In this document: in pieces, positions 46,855-57,744 of the stretch
Position numbering within the stretch: the first letter of the stretch is position 1
Layout of the letters: each line of letters begins with the position of its first letter
NCBI GenBank assembly: GCA_022925895.1
Contig: JAKSYS010000213.1
Coordinates: 22,930 to 86,929 of the forward strand
Direction: 5' to 3'
Length of the DNA: 64,000 nt
Source of the DNA: Fragilaria crotonensis
Taxonomy: Eukaryota > Bacillariophyta > Fragilariophyceae > Fragilariales > Fragilariaceae
The notes under the pieces: model-generated
What the model saw: only the letters and a program-made list of their open reading frames with translations
What the model was told of the DNA's origin: nothing
The model's database searches: none
Made by a program: the position numbers and the translations under genes

Positions 46855-49242
46855 ATGAGTACTAGATCTCTAGAATTCGGGAAACCTCCGTCTGGCCTCA
46901 CAAAGTTGAAGGACCCCAGTGCTGATCAACACGAAGCCCTGCAGGCATCGAGAGCTGCACTGCAAGTTGAAATGGACAAAATGCGAAGATCGCTCACCCT
47001 TGTAGAGCAAGCCTTTCTTGAATCGCTTGTGGTGAATGGAAACGAAATTGAGGTGCAGGTAGCTCGAAAGCGCCTCAGTGACATCTCCATATTCTTGCCA
47101 CATGAGGACGAGAAGGTTGAAAATGACCATCGCGATGACGATGGCTTTGGCGAGTCGATGGTTATCGAGAGAGGAACGTTCGTTGAGATTGAAGGCAATT
47201 TTGATAACTCTACTTCCAACACTGCCGCTCCACCGCGTCCCTCCATTGCTCGGCGCAGCAGCGTTAAGGTTGTGCAGGCGCTCGAATCGAGACGAACTAG
47301 TGAAGTTCACGGCAAGATTTGGAAAGCACACGAAAGTGGCATTGCAGTGACGGAGAATGGTGCACGTAAGATGGCGTCTCGAAGGGCAAGCGAAGTGATT
47401 ATTCGACCCGGCAACAAAGAACGAATGATACGCGAGAGCTCTTTTATGAGTACAGCCACGCGAGCCTTGCTGCTGGAGGGCGGGACGACTGAGCAAGGCA
47501 GCAGTGGTATCTTTCGCGAAAGCAGCAGCAGCACGATCGAGAAGCAGCAACAAGCCCTGTTCAATACCATCGACGCAATCTCACCTATTATGCCAAAATC
47601 CATTATGAGACCATCGGAGGTCCCGTCGCCGTTGAGCATTGCACCATTGAGGTCCAATGCGTTTCGAAAGGCTGTGTCGTTCCACAAGGATGAGCCACGT
47701 CAACGTTCGCAATCTTTCTCGAAAGCATCATCTACGCAAGTTTCTAGGAACCCTTTGCGACGAGAAGTATCAGATTTGAGCTTGGGATCGGAATGCGGAG
47801 AAAGCCACATCTTTTCGTCAAATAGTACGATGGATGCGTCAGCTTCATTGCAAAAAGGAAACGCAGGGACATCTGAGTCCCTCGCAAGTTTCCCATCCTT
47901 ACACGAAGCCAACACGATACAGTCAGAATCATTGTCAATCCCCTCGCTGCACAGGGCTGCTCCAGTGCGATCGGAGTCTATTGCATCCACAGTGCTTTCG
48001 AACTCAAGCGACCCAGCCGAACAAAGCCCAGATTCAACCGAAGTTCACCGAAAGCCCATACTGCTTCGCATGGCCTCGCGCAACATCGACCTCGGAGAAG
48101 GCATTGAAGTTACCGAGTTGGACGACGATATTGAACCTGTCGACAAAGCTAGACTCTATGCAAGCATGATGTCGACGGGCGATGTCAGCACTGCGAGCTC
48201 ATGGGATGAAACCGCCGAAAGGAAGTCGATTTTCAGAGATTTTCGGCGGACAATGTCCGATGATGAGAATCTAACAAGTTACTTCTTAGGGAGCGCAAGT
48301 AAGTGCAACTGGCAAGAACACAACCCGGACCTATCGCCTGATGTCATGAACTAACATTCCTTTTAACCAGAATCGTTGTTGAGTGACTCAGTTCGAACAG
48401 ATTTCGCTGACCAACCAGATTTGGAAGTCGATGATGATTCTTGGAATTTGGGCTGCGAGACAGAAGAACACCCAGATGCATGGGATGTGCTGAAAGATCC
48501 CAACGCGATTGGGTACGGAGCTAATGGTACATTGCCTTTTCTGATCTTTGGGACTTCCGCCGATGATGAGAGCGCCAAGCCTCATGTCCTGTCGCCGCCG
48601 TTAATGGAAAGTCTGCAGAATTTCCTGCCGTATGGTTTATCGGAACAGAATTTTTGGATGAAGTACTCTCTTGTCCGCGATGGGGCGTCCATGCACTCGC
48701 TCCTTCAACATATTCGAGGTGCGAGCTACACCATTATCGCGCTCGAGACGTCTGACGGTGAAGTGTTTGGTTCTTTCACATCGGAATTGTGGAGGAAGAA
48801 CTGGAATTACTTTGGAACAGGTGAATCATTTCTCTGGCGTATGAGGCAACCTCGAACCACGGAATGCCACTCTGTCGAGGAACAGGCCCACTTGGAAAGT
48901 GAGCTCGACGTATACCCATGGACGGGTGAGAACAATTGCGTCCAGTTATGCACGCATGACACCATTGCTGTCGGTGGTGGATCTCCAACGAGTGAGAAGA
49001 AGGACGAGACGGAAGCCGAGGAGAAAATTGCTTATGGGTTTGGAATCGCGATTGATCGTCTCTTGTTGCACGGGACTTCGTCGCACTGCGCAACCTTCGG
49101 CAGTCCGCCTCTGTCAAAGTTGCATCCGGATGGATCTCCCTTCGAGATTATGAACCTTGAAGTTTGGACACTGACTCCATCCTACTCTCTCGGGGATGCG
49201 GAGAAACTTGAGTTGGGGAAACTATTTTTGTCAGGCCAATAA
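46855..49242 (+). CDS. TLDc-domain protein with long Ser-rich N-terminus, two exons
   Basis: Exons are 46855-48298 and 48371-49242 (771 residues); the 72-nt GTAAGT...ACCAG intron joins SA to KSLLSD in phase 1. The last 230 residues are a TLDc domain: PLMESLQNFLPYGLSEQNFWMKYSLVRDGAS, TIIALETSDGEVFGSFTSELWRKNWNYFGTGESFLWRM, NCVQLCTHDTIAVGGG, YGFGIAIDRLLLHGTSSHCATFGSPPL and IMNLEVWTLTP. TLDc proteins (OXR1, NCOA7, TBC1D24) protect against oxidative stress and bind the V-ATPase. The first 480 residues are disordered, Ser/Arg-rich, with many RRxS-type sites (RRSS, RRTS, RRAS) suggesting basophilic kinase regulation. A coiled coil at about 20-60 may dimerise it. Confidence 0.9.
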
Positions 49243-49327
49243 TTGTAGCTGCGGAAATCGTCAATTTGCGGCACTTGCTTGTGTACATATATACTGTTAT
49301 AGCACAATCTTTGTTAACAATACTTTC

Positions 49328-50807
49328 CTACAACTCTGGCTCTATCAATACTCCGCCAACGCTCTCAATAAACTTGGAGATTGGATGGTCTGGTCCATGA
49401 AGCTCGTGGGCAAGTGCGAGAGCACTATACCCGTTCTTGCCGTCACCGGTGACGTGATTGATATCGGCACCTTTGGACAAGAGGTATCGAACAATTTCAA
49501 TGCTGCCAGAACGAGCACCCTCGTGAAGTGGCGTCCACCCATTTTCGTCTGCCGCCATTAGAAGATCCTCCTCCTCTTCAATGACTTCCACGAGCTTGTC
49601 CAGCGTTCCAGCCGCCGCGTAATGATGGGCAAGAGTTGAACCAGTCGTCGTAGTAACATCGACAGTGTCGTCAGCTTCGCTTAGGCCGTGGCGAGAAATG
49701 TATTCCGCAGCTTCTGCGGAACCTGGGATAATATACAACGGTAATCCGGTAACCTTGTCCTTGCTGTGATTGCTACCTTCATGTCCACCAACGCCACGAG
49801 CAATGTCCTTACGGTGCTGCTCGCTAGGATCGTTCCGGATACCGAACTTAGCATTGTAGTCATCCGAATGAGTCTCTGGTTCAAAATGCACAAAAAGATT
49901 CGCAACATATTCACCCTTCAGAGGGAACGGTCGGCCGTGAATAACGCTGTGGCTCTCGTCTGTGACATGGAAAAATAGAGATGAGACATGATCCTCCAAT
50001 AATCTTCCAGTGGTAGTTGCTCCAGGTAGCTACTTACACAAAACCATGTCTCCCGGTTCCATGGTGATATTGTAAGCTCGCCCATCATGACCAATAACTT
50101 CAAGAGGCCAAGGTTCCTCCACATCAGTATCAACACAGATGATGGCCGAGGACACAAGGGGCAAGCGGTCGACATGTGGACTAAGGACTGAGCCTCGAGT
50201 ATAGACTCGAATTCCATACAGAGAGCTTTCGTGTAGAGTAGCATGTGTCCATTCTGAGATAGTCTCTTTGGCAGCATCCCAGATTGCTTGCTTTAGAGTC
50301 GAACCACCGCCACGAAGCTGCATGTTCTCAATGTTTGCCACGCGAGTTGGAGAACTCCAATGGTTGGCTGTAGACGATGAGTGAGGCCATGGAAGGAGCC
50401 AGATAATATGAAAAGCATGGGGACCCAGTCTATCACTCACTGTACGTGTTTCCAGTTGGCCATACTTCTTTGGTTTGGCCATCTTTATTGCGGTCCCAAA
50501 ACTCCTTGATGAGCTCCCAAACTTTGTCCGGAGCTCGAATCTTCTTAAAACCAATGTCAGTGTAGTTCTCCATCGATTGTGGCTGTCTCAAGTTCATATC
50601 CACCCGATCTCTTTCATAATCCAGGCAATACGATCCCTTATCACCATAGTATTCGACACATCCCTTGATCATCTCGTCATAGAAGGCTTGTCGATTTCCC
50701 AACGGTTGGATAGGCATATTTTGGTATTCCACCGGGGTTTTGGCCGAACCAGCGTTCCACGGATACTCGGCATAATTGGTACTCACAGCGGCATGGTGCA
50801 TGGGCAT
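49328..50807 (-). CDS. prolyl 4-hydroxylase-like dioxygenase with C-terminal ankyrin repeats, three exons
   Basis: I read exons 50807-50441, 50367-50038 and 49959-49328 (442 residues). Introns of 73 and 78 nt (GTGAGT...TACAG, GTAAGT...CACAG, both phase 1) join NTY-T-NHWSSP and MVL-Y-ESHSVIHG. Exons 2 and 3 form a 2-oxoglutarate/Fe(II) domain of P4H type: YGIRVYTRGSVLSPHVDRLP (HxD iron ligands), SAIICVDTDVEEPWPLEV, MEPGDMVLYESHSVIHGRPFPLKGEYVANLFVHFEP (distal His, then Lys for oxoglutarate). Two to three ankyrin repeats follow (GSTLAHHYAAAGTLDKLVEVI, NGWTPLHEGARSGSIEIVRYLLSKGADIN). No signal peptide is evident, so a cytosolic hydroxylase is more likely than an ER collagen type. Substrate unknown; Met1 or Met3 may start it. 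Confidence 0.85.
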
Positions 50808-51505
50808 GGATATATCTACCTAAGAACAATGCATGAACGGAGTGAATTTTCTTAGTGTATGCTGGGCACTCCCCAACCCTCACGAACCATCGTCACCGAT
50901 ACTACTGAATCGCAAGCGCAACGACTTGACGTACCCCGTATTCAGCGCCCTGACAATTGACGCAATTGACGACAGCGGCTCCAACGAGGAGCATGGCAAG
51001 ATTTATTCGGGGGAGCACCATGATTGATTGTGGTTTTTGTTCCCTCTTTTAAAAAGCGATGGGAGATGGGAGTGATACACTTTCGAGGACAGCAACCCTG
51101 TCCTTCGGGAATCAATTCTTGGGTTTCTTCTCGGAGCACGACAACCGGTGGACCGGTGGTGTGCATTGTGCATACCAGTAGACTACCAGTAGCCCTGACG
51201 CCTGAAGTAGCAACGGGTGCTTCGAGTACTGTATCATACTAGACCATGGACACGGTATGTACTGTAGTAGAAGCAACGACTGTGTACGGGAACTGTTGTG
51301 TTTTTAATGGAACAGTACATGTATGTCATACTTGTACTGTTGTATGACATATAAATGGCATCATACCCAATGACACTTCTTGTAGTTTTAAAATTTAAAC
51401 ACGGAGTATTCTTGATGAATCAATGTCCATGCACACATCGTATGCGACGAACAGCATTGGTTCAGTTACCGTCAATAGCTAAAGAGTCTCTTCAACACCA
51501 TCAAC
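50808..51505. promoter_or_regulatory. bidirectional promoter interval of the two ankyrin-containing genes
   Basis: The 698 bp between diverging starts hold about six GTAC sites (51225-51340, for example CGAGTACTGTATC, ATGTACTGTAG, ACAGTACATGTATG). TATGACATATAAATGG at about 51343-51358 is a TATA-like element about 150 bp upstream of the ankyrin gene ATG. No gene is seen. Confidence 0.45.
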
Positions 51506-52792
51506 ATGGCACCTCTCGTTCCTAGACCGCGCAAATTCCGACGAATAGATTCAGATTCGATCAACATCGCGGCAAAGAAAGGAAATCTCGCACTTGTCCG
51601 AGCTTTATTGCAAGCAGGAGCTGACGTGAATAGCACAAATGGCGGCTTGAATGAAACACCATTGATGTTGGCATGCCAATATGGACGTTTGGAAGTTGTA
51701 CGCGAGTTGCTGGCACACGATGAGGTTGATGTGAATGCAAAGAGTTACTTTGGTTACACCGCCTTGATGAAGGCGAGTCGTCGTGGCCACGTTGGTGCTG
51801 TTCGCATGCTTCTGGAGCACAAGAAGTTTAATGTCAAGGACAAGGTGAAGCATCGTGGCAAGTGCCTGATGCTGGCAAGCATGAAAGGTCACGTAGAGGT
51901 GGTCCGTGTACTTCTACAACAAGACAAGATTAATGTCAATGTCACAGACAAATATGGTTACACAGGATTCATCCTGGCATGTAGGAATGGCCACGCTGAT
52001 GTGGTTCGAGCACTGCTGACACACCCCGACGTCGATATCGATGCCAATTCAAAGATCCGTGATGAAACAGGTCTGATGAAGACCACAGCTTTACACATGG
52101 CAGTTAGTTTGCGAGACATCGATGTTGCACGCGAATTGGTGGGACACAAGAAGGTCGACGTGAATGCAAGGAATGAAGATGGCAATACACCCCTGATTCT
52201 GGCCACCTATTCTGGTGCGATTTTTGCTGGTGATTTGGATATGGTTCGCCTGCTTCTAGAAGATAAAAATGTGGACGTCAACGCACTTGGTAGAAGCAAC
52301 TGCAACGCTCTAATGATGGCGAGCGACCATGGAAATGTCGACATTGTACGCGAATTGCTGTCGCACAAAAAGGTGGATGTCAATGCCAGAGATTGCGATG
52401 ACTTCACAAGCCTCATGTGGGCCGCTATTAACGGGGGTATAGACACGGTTCGATTGTTGCTGAATCATGAGAAAATTGACGTGAATGCCATCAATGTCAA
52501 GGGTCACTCAGCCTTTTACTTGGCGAGCACTTATTGCAATTGGGATGTCGTGGAAGCCTTGATGCACAAGGGCGTCGATGTGAACATACAAGGTACGCAT
52601 GGGTACACTGCTCTTTTCTGGGCTACCTTCAGTGGCCAACTGGATGCAGTATCCATGTTATTGAAACACGGTGCAGTTGATGCAAGCGTCAAGAGTCTTG
52701 GAGGCTCAACAGCACTTGATATTGCCCGCAAGCTTAAAATGTTTGACATTGTGAAGTGTTTGGAGGAGAACGCCAAGTTAAGCCTGCTGTGA
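51506..52792 (+). CDS. ankyrin-repeat protein
   Basis: The 428-residue protein is almost entirely ankyrin repeats, about eleven, from residue 20 to 420, with the usual TPLMLACxxGxxEVVRELLxHxxVDVNA pattern (for example NETPLMLACQYGRLEVVRELL, DGNTPLILATYSG, NALMMASDHGNVDIVRELL). A basic N-terminus (PRPRKFRR) could be a nuclear signal. No enzymatic domain, signal or membrane helix is present. Repeats are similar to each other at protein level but not identical at DNA level, so no recent internal duplication is evident. It would act as a protein-binding scaffold; partner unknown. Confidence 0.9.
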   Translation: MAPLVPRPRKFRRIDSDSINIAAKKGNLALVRALLQAGADVNSTNGGLNETPLMLACQYGRLEVVRELLAHDEVDVNAKSYFGYTALMKASRRGHVGAVRMLLEHKKFNVKDKVKHRGKCLMLASMKGHVEVVRVLLQQDKINVNVTDKYGYTGFILACRNGHADVVRALLTHPDVDIDANSKIRDETGLMKTTALHMAVSLRDIDVARELVGHKKVDVNARNEDGNTPLILATYSGAIFAGDLDMVRLLLEDKNVDVNALGRSNCNALMMASDHGNVDIVRELLSHKKVDVNARDCDDFTSLMWAAINGGIDTVRLLLNHEKIDVNAINVKGHSAFYLASTYCNWDVVEALMHKGVDVNIQGTHGYTALFWATFSGQLDAVSMLLKHGAVDASVKSLGGSTALDIARKLKMFDIVKCLEENAKLSLL

Positions 52793-53076
52793 TGCCCTTG
52801 AATATTTGACTAATTGGCAATCGGCACACAGGTGAATCGATAACCCCATAACCTATTTAAGGCCCTTCAATCATCTGGACTGCTGATGAGCGTGAAGTGC
52901 ATGCACAGGGCAACTTTTAATGAAAGCTGCTGCGGGCAGCATGGCAATAGCTTCATTCCCCATCTACTCCTAGTAATAATGTTGTGTCTATAAGCAACTC
53001 CGAAGACAATTTTTCGCGCCCGCTAGTAGAGAGTAGAGATCACTTCGTAGGCTATATTTTCCAAGTTACCCGTGCA

Positions 53077-54644
53077 CTATTCAGTTTCCTTTCCCTCCGC
53101 AAGGCGGCGAAGTGCTCGGAGGGCCAAATTTACGTGCAGCTCTACACCTTGTGGCATGACGGCCTCATCCAATGCAAAGTGTGGATGGTGCAGTCCATAG
53201 TTCGTAGGTGGATCACTCCCACTTCCTTGTCCCAGCAGGAAAAATGTAGATGGAATGTTTTCCGCAACAAAGGAAAAGTCTTCCGCTCCCATTGTGGGGT
53301 CAATATCTCTTAGGACACCTTCATCTGACACCAAGGCACCGACATCCTTGGAGAACTGCTCAAACAACAAAGGGTCGTTCACAGTGGGAGGATAGTAGTC
53401 GGGAGACCAAGTTAGCGATACATTGCAGCCGTATACGGCGGCGGTTGATTCGACAATGTGTTCCACTCTACTGCGAAGGGACAGCAATGTCTCCGTACTT
53501 AGTGCTCGAACTGTCCCTCGCATACGCGTTGATGCAGGGATAATATTAAACGCCTCGCCTCCTTCAATTTTCGTGACACTGCAAACGCCACTCTCGAGAG
53601 GACTGAGGTTGCGCGATACAATAGTTTGCAAGTTCATAACAATGGCCGAAGCGGTCACAATGGGATCGACAGTTAAATGGGGCATGGCAGCATGGCCTCC
53701 GACACCGGCTATCAATACCTCGAATCGATCGCATGCTGCCAGGAGCGGACCAGGTCGTGATGCGATGGAGCCAGATGGAATCGTTGGCCAAAGATGCATT
53801 CTGTGGTGAATTCAGTCAGTCTAAATGTTGAACCATCATCATAATGTACCAGGTATGAACCATGAACAAAGAAAGGCACTTACCCAAATGCATACTGCGG
53901 CTTTGGTTCCATATCCAGAATGCCTTCTTCTCTCATTCTTTTCGCCCCAGCTCCGCCTTCTTCGGCGGGTTGAAACATGACACGAATGGTTCCGTTCAAG
54001 CTCCCTTCCATTTGTTTCAGCATGGCAGTCGCACCCAAGAGCATGGTGGTGTGACCATCATGTCCACACGCATGCATCACACCAGAGTTGAGACTTTTGA
54101 AATCGTCAATTCCATCTGTACGCTCCACAATAGGAAGGGCATCCATGTCAGCTCGTAACAATACGCACGGAGGTTTGCCCGTTCCAATGTCTGCGACAAT
54201 GCCGTAGCCACCTTTTCCTGGAATATCATGAGGATGAGCGTTGAGAGCCCAGCCTGTCGTAAACGATACATCAAGATCCTTTAAGATCTTTTGAATAACT
54301 TGAGATGTTTGTTCTTCTTGGTACATGAGTTCGGGATAACGATGCAGTGTTCGTCGTGTTTGCACTAAAAAGTTGGTCATATTCTTCGCTCGAGCATTGA
54401 TTTCGTTTCGCAAGTCAGTCGACGTTAACAATCCGTCGAAAAAACTCTCGACAAACTCCAGCCGACGAGGTGTTCCTCGAGACGGCTTCATCTGGACAAC
54501 GTCGTTGCCTTCGACGACTGCATCGAGTGTGTGATGGCCATCTTCGTCGGTAGGTCCATTCCCACCCCGGGTTCTTAAGGGTAGACTACGAGCGAATGAG
54601 AGACTCGAGGCAAGAACAAGGATGCAGAGGCGCTGCTTCTTCAT
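53077..54644 (-). CDS. M20-family amidohydrolase (IAA-amino acid hydrolase / aminoacylase-like), two exons
   Basis: Exons are 54644-53884 and 53800-53077; the 83-nt GTAAGT...CACAG intron joins YAFG to MHLWPTIPSG in phase 2. I chose the Met at 54644 because it begins a good signal peptide (MKKQRLCILVLASSLSFARS), giving 494 residues; a Met 16 codons upstream is possible. Metal and catalytic motifs: LLRADMDALPI, VMHACGHDGHTTMLLGA, QPAEEGGAGAKRM, GGHAAMPHL and the final HHPHFALDE. This is the M20D group (ILR1-like, hippurate hydrolase), which frees an amino acid or amine from N-acyl conjugates. A secretory-pathway location fits the signal peptide; plant ILR1 homologs are in the ER. Substrate is not predictable. 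Confidence 0.9.
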
Positions 54645-55231
54645 GACGGCGTCGGGGTGAAACGTGAAGGAGGAAGCAGCGATGCGACTCATAAGGTGGA
54701 TGCTATCAATGCATCTTCTCGCCCTTCCACAACTGGGCGAGGTGGGTGGAAGGGAGTTGTTGCAGTATCATATCTACAGACTACAGACTACAGACTACTA
54801 CAGTACACAGTACCAGTACTAGTTCGTCGTACGTAGAACACATGACAGATACTGGCATAGACTGGGCAGTGGTATGGGGTATGGGTATGGGGTAGATGGG
54901 GTATTTGGTACCAGGTAGTGTAGTATGTCAGTACGTGTATGAAAACATACGTCAAATGTCAAATTCCTTTTATCATACCGAATATTCTTCATATGGTTTA
55001 TACGGTGCGCAACATTTTGTCTTCAGACGTGGCATGTATAGTGGCGCACCGGCGCACCTACTCCCTCCAACCGTGCCCATCGTCGTGACTCTGTATCGTG
55101 AAGTTGAGAAGTATCGATGTGACGAAACTCGTCGCGAGTCGTGACGCAACGGTTGTGGGCACCGTGAATACGCATGGAAGTAAAATCACTTGTATCCTTC
55201 CCAATTTTGATTCCATCTTATCAACTCTATC
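54645..55231. promoter_or_regulatory. bidirectional promoter interval of the amidohydrolase and lipase genes
   Basis: About 590 bp between diverging genes. A tandem heptamer CTACAGA x3 lies at 54774-54794, directly followed by a GTAC group (CAGTACACAGTACCAGTACTAG, CGTACG) to about 54835, and two more GTAC sites near 54908 and 54932. No gene is seen. Confidence 0.5.
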
Positions 55232-57700
55232 ATGCCTGCTATTCATTTATTCGGGCGGAGGACTGTGCTTGGCGGCGACGACTTGCAACTGCCATGCTTT
55301 TTCGCCATGTCGTTGCGCTTGATTCAATTGCTGGGTTTCCTGATTCCCATTTGGTGGCACATTGGCGTGGAAGCTAAAAAGTATGGCAGTGTCTGGAACT
55401 ACATGTGGTACGATCAGAACTACAATGAATGTCGAACGTCGCATATGATGCCGCTCTTGTTGGTTATATATAGCATCCTTTCCACCATCTTGGCAGTGTT
55501 TTTATTGATTTGGGAATCACGATTGTACCGCGCCAGCAGTCGAGGATGTCCTACTGAAACACAACCTCGGTCGAAGCAAGTGGAGAGACTCTTGGAGTTC
55601 CAGCTGCTTCCAGTTGGTATTGTGCAGTGTTTGCTAGTCATTCTCGGCATCGCTACAATGTGCTTTGCCAAGGAACATTATGATTGTTCGCACATTTCGC
55701 CATCCATCGCATTAGATGAATTCACCGCGGAAGATTACGCGCAAGATGACGATTTCTGGAAAGTTGTCACAGCTACTCGAATGCATGAAGATAATTCACA
55801 AGACCCAGCACTTCTATGGTGGATCGCCTTTGCATTCCTTTGGGTGTCACACCTTCTGGAAAGTGTCTTTGTGATGTTCGCATGGAAGGAACTGTTGCGA
55901 CGTCCCCCTGCATCATCTCCAGTTCCAGATCTGCACCATGATATGGTAGAAGAATTATGGAACGAACGATGTGCCAGCTTCTGCGAGTGTCTCGGTAGAT
56001 CCACGTGCTTCCTCTTTGGCGGCCGAAACATGTCCATGGGTAACTACGGAGAGGTTGCAAGAGCCCTTGCAGACTACTTGGAGACTGGCGGAACCCTTGA
56101 CCTTGTACCCTCTGACATTGTCATGGGTTTCATGATACTTCGGAAAATACAACGGCAGCGCATCCTGCAGGCGAGAAGCGAAGTTAATCGAGAGAACTCC
56201 TTACTACGAGACAACTCCCCCTCTATGGAATTGGATCTGTCTAGCAGGGACGTGGCTTCTGATCGACAGTCCTTTTACGTGATGCACCAGGAAGGATCGG
56301 AAACTTTTTATGAATCTACCTCGCGTAAAGTCTTGAATATCAACAAGACGTTGGATCGACACGTGTTGCAAGAAGGCGCTCGTTTCAGTCGATATCAGTT
56401 GGCTATATACACGTGGGTGTTGTACCTATACGGAAATCCTACGTCAGGATTGCCCATGTTATTGGCGAAGAGCCGGTGTGGGTGCTGTAGATCACGTGAC
56501 TCCGATGATGGAGACGAGGAGCACCTCATGGGAAGCGGTATTCCCTCCAATCTAGCTGTGGGTGACAATTGTTGCAAGACAAATAAGGCGGCCCTCATGT
56601 TGGTAGCAGGCATCGATGATTCGACAGCTGAGCTCATATACGCTCAATTTCATTCTTCATTCTCAGAGATCCCATATTGCATCATCGTGGATCATGATTG
56701 GAAATCTGTTGTTTTGGCAATTCGAGGCACCTTTTCACTGGAAGACTGCGTCACGGACGTTTTGATCGAACCGGTGTCACTAAGAGAATTGGGAGAAGAG
56801 TTTGGCTTTGATGGACATGATCAGCACTGTCATGGGGGTGTCATGACAAGTGCTCGTATTGTCTATCGAGATTTGTTGCGCCATGGACTATTGGATAAGC
56901 TATTATTGGGCGATGCCGCCCGGTTTCCGGGATACAACCTACGTATCGTCGGCCATTCCTTGGGAGCAGGCGCTGCTACCCTCTTATCATACATGCTACG
57001 GCGAAAGTTTGCGGGCCTTCGATGTATCAACTATTCTCCACCTGGTTGTACTCTCACGTGGCGAATGGCCACAGAGTGCTCGGATTGGTGCACGACCTTC
57101 GTTTTGGATTCTGATTTGGTGCCTCGCCTGTCAGTGCAAACACTGGAGCACTTGCGAGATGAAGTGATCGATCTTGTGGGCCGTGTCAAAGTTCCTAAGG
57201 TGGAAGTGGCGAAGAAGACGCTCCCAAATGGGTTCCTTTGCCAATCTTCGGCCAGGAGTAGGGATATGGACGAGTTGACGGATTTGGTAAACGATCTGCT
57301 GCTGGATCCTCACGACATTCCTCCGGATTCGCAGTATCAGCTTCAGCTCGGACGCTTCAAGGCCATCCAAGCAGAGCGAAGGTCATCACGCGGCCACTTA
57401 CGGTCCATCATGATGTACCCTCCAGGACGATGTGTTCACTTTATGAAGACTAGCGAGAAACCTTCCTTCAAAGCCGACATCGTCAAGTTTGTGACCTGTT
57501 GTACCACAAACTTGGGGTCAGAATACACTCCTGTTTGGATCCAAAACAACGATTTCAATGAAATTGTAGTGAGCCCCACCATGGCCACGGACCACTTCCC
57601 TAATCGGCTTACGGATGTCATGCTGTTAACGGCGAGGATGTGCGGCCTTGACACAACTCAACCCTGTACGTTCGACGGAGAGGGAGATACTAACATATAG
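55232..57700 (+). CDS. membrane lipase class 3, sn-1-diacylglycerol lipase-like
   Basis: The 822-residue protein has four hydrophobic segments in the first 230 residues (about 24-45, 70-93, 122-145 and 190-215), then a class 3 lipase domain. Key parts: VVLAIRGTFSLEDCVTDVLIEP (oxyanion region), HGGVMTSARIVYRDLL, the nucleophile elbow IVGHSLGAGAATLLS with Ser576, and FVLDSDLVPRLSVQTL with the acid residue at about 626-628; CVHFMKT near 735 may give the His. Four membrane helices before a GHSLG lipase domain is the layout of animal DAG lipase alpha/beta, which releases fatty acid from the sn-1 position of diacylglycerol. The second Met (residue 26) could also start it. No intron is seen. Confidence 0.9.
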   Translation: MPAIHLFGRRTVLGGDDLQLPCFFAMSLRLIQLLGFLIPIWWHIGVEAKKYGSVWNYMWYDQNYNECRTSHMMPLLLVIYSILSTILAVFLLIWESRLYRASSRGCPTETQPRSKQVERLLEFQLLPVGIVQCLLVILGIATMCFAKEHYDCSHISPSIALDEFTAEDYAQDDDFWKVVTATRMHEDNSQDPALLWWIAFAFLWVSHLLESVFVMFAWKELLRRPPASSPVPDLHHDMVEELWNERCASFCECLGRSTCFLFGGRNMSMGNYGEVARALADYLETGGTLDLVPSDIVMGFMILRKIQRQRILQARSEVNRENSLLRDNSPSMELDLSSRDVASDRQSFYVMHQEGSETFYESTSRKVLNINKTLDRHVLQEGARFSRYQLAIYTWVLYLYGNPTSGLPMLLAKSRCGCCRSRDSDDGDEEHLMGSGIPSNLAVGDNCCKTNKAALMLVAGIDDSTAELIYAQFHSSFSEIPYCIIVDHDWKSVVLAIRGTFSLEDCVTDVLIEPVSLRELGEEFGFDGHDQHCHGGVMTSARIVYRDLLRHGLLDKLLLGDAARFPGYNLRIVGHSLGAGAATLLSYMLRRKFAGLRCINYSPPGCTLTWRMATECSDWCTTFVLDSDLVPRLSVQTLEHLRDEVIDLVGRVKVPKVEVAKKTLPNGFLCQSSARSRDMDELTDLVNDLLLDPHDIPPDSQYQLQLGRFKAIQAERRSSRGHLRSIMMYPPGRCVHFMKTSEKPSFKADIVKFVTCCTTNLGSEYTPVWIQNNDFNEIVVSPTMATDHFPNRLTDVMLLTARMCGLDTTQPCTFDGEGDTNI

Positions 57701-57744
57701 AAAACAAACATCTAATTGGGATTTTATAAGCATCCTGCTTCAAG

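Noticed and set aside
46870-47553. 227-codon minus-strand frame
   Set aside because: Antisense to the Ser/Arg-rich N-terminus of the TLDc protein, with no domain.
12056-55231. GTAC arrays as CRISPR or satellite repeats
   Set aside because: Units are irregular, short and without constant spacing or spacers, and the organism is a eukaryote.
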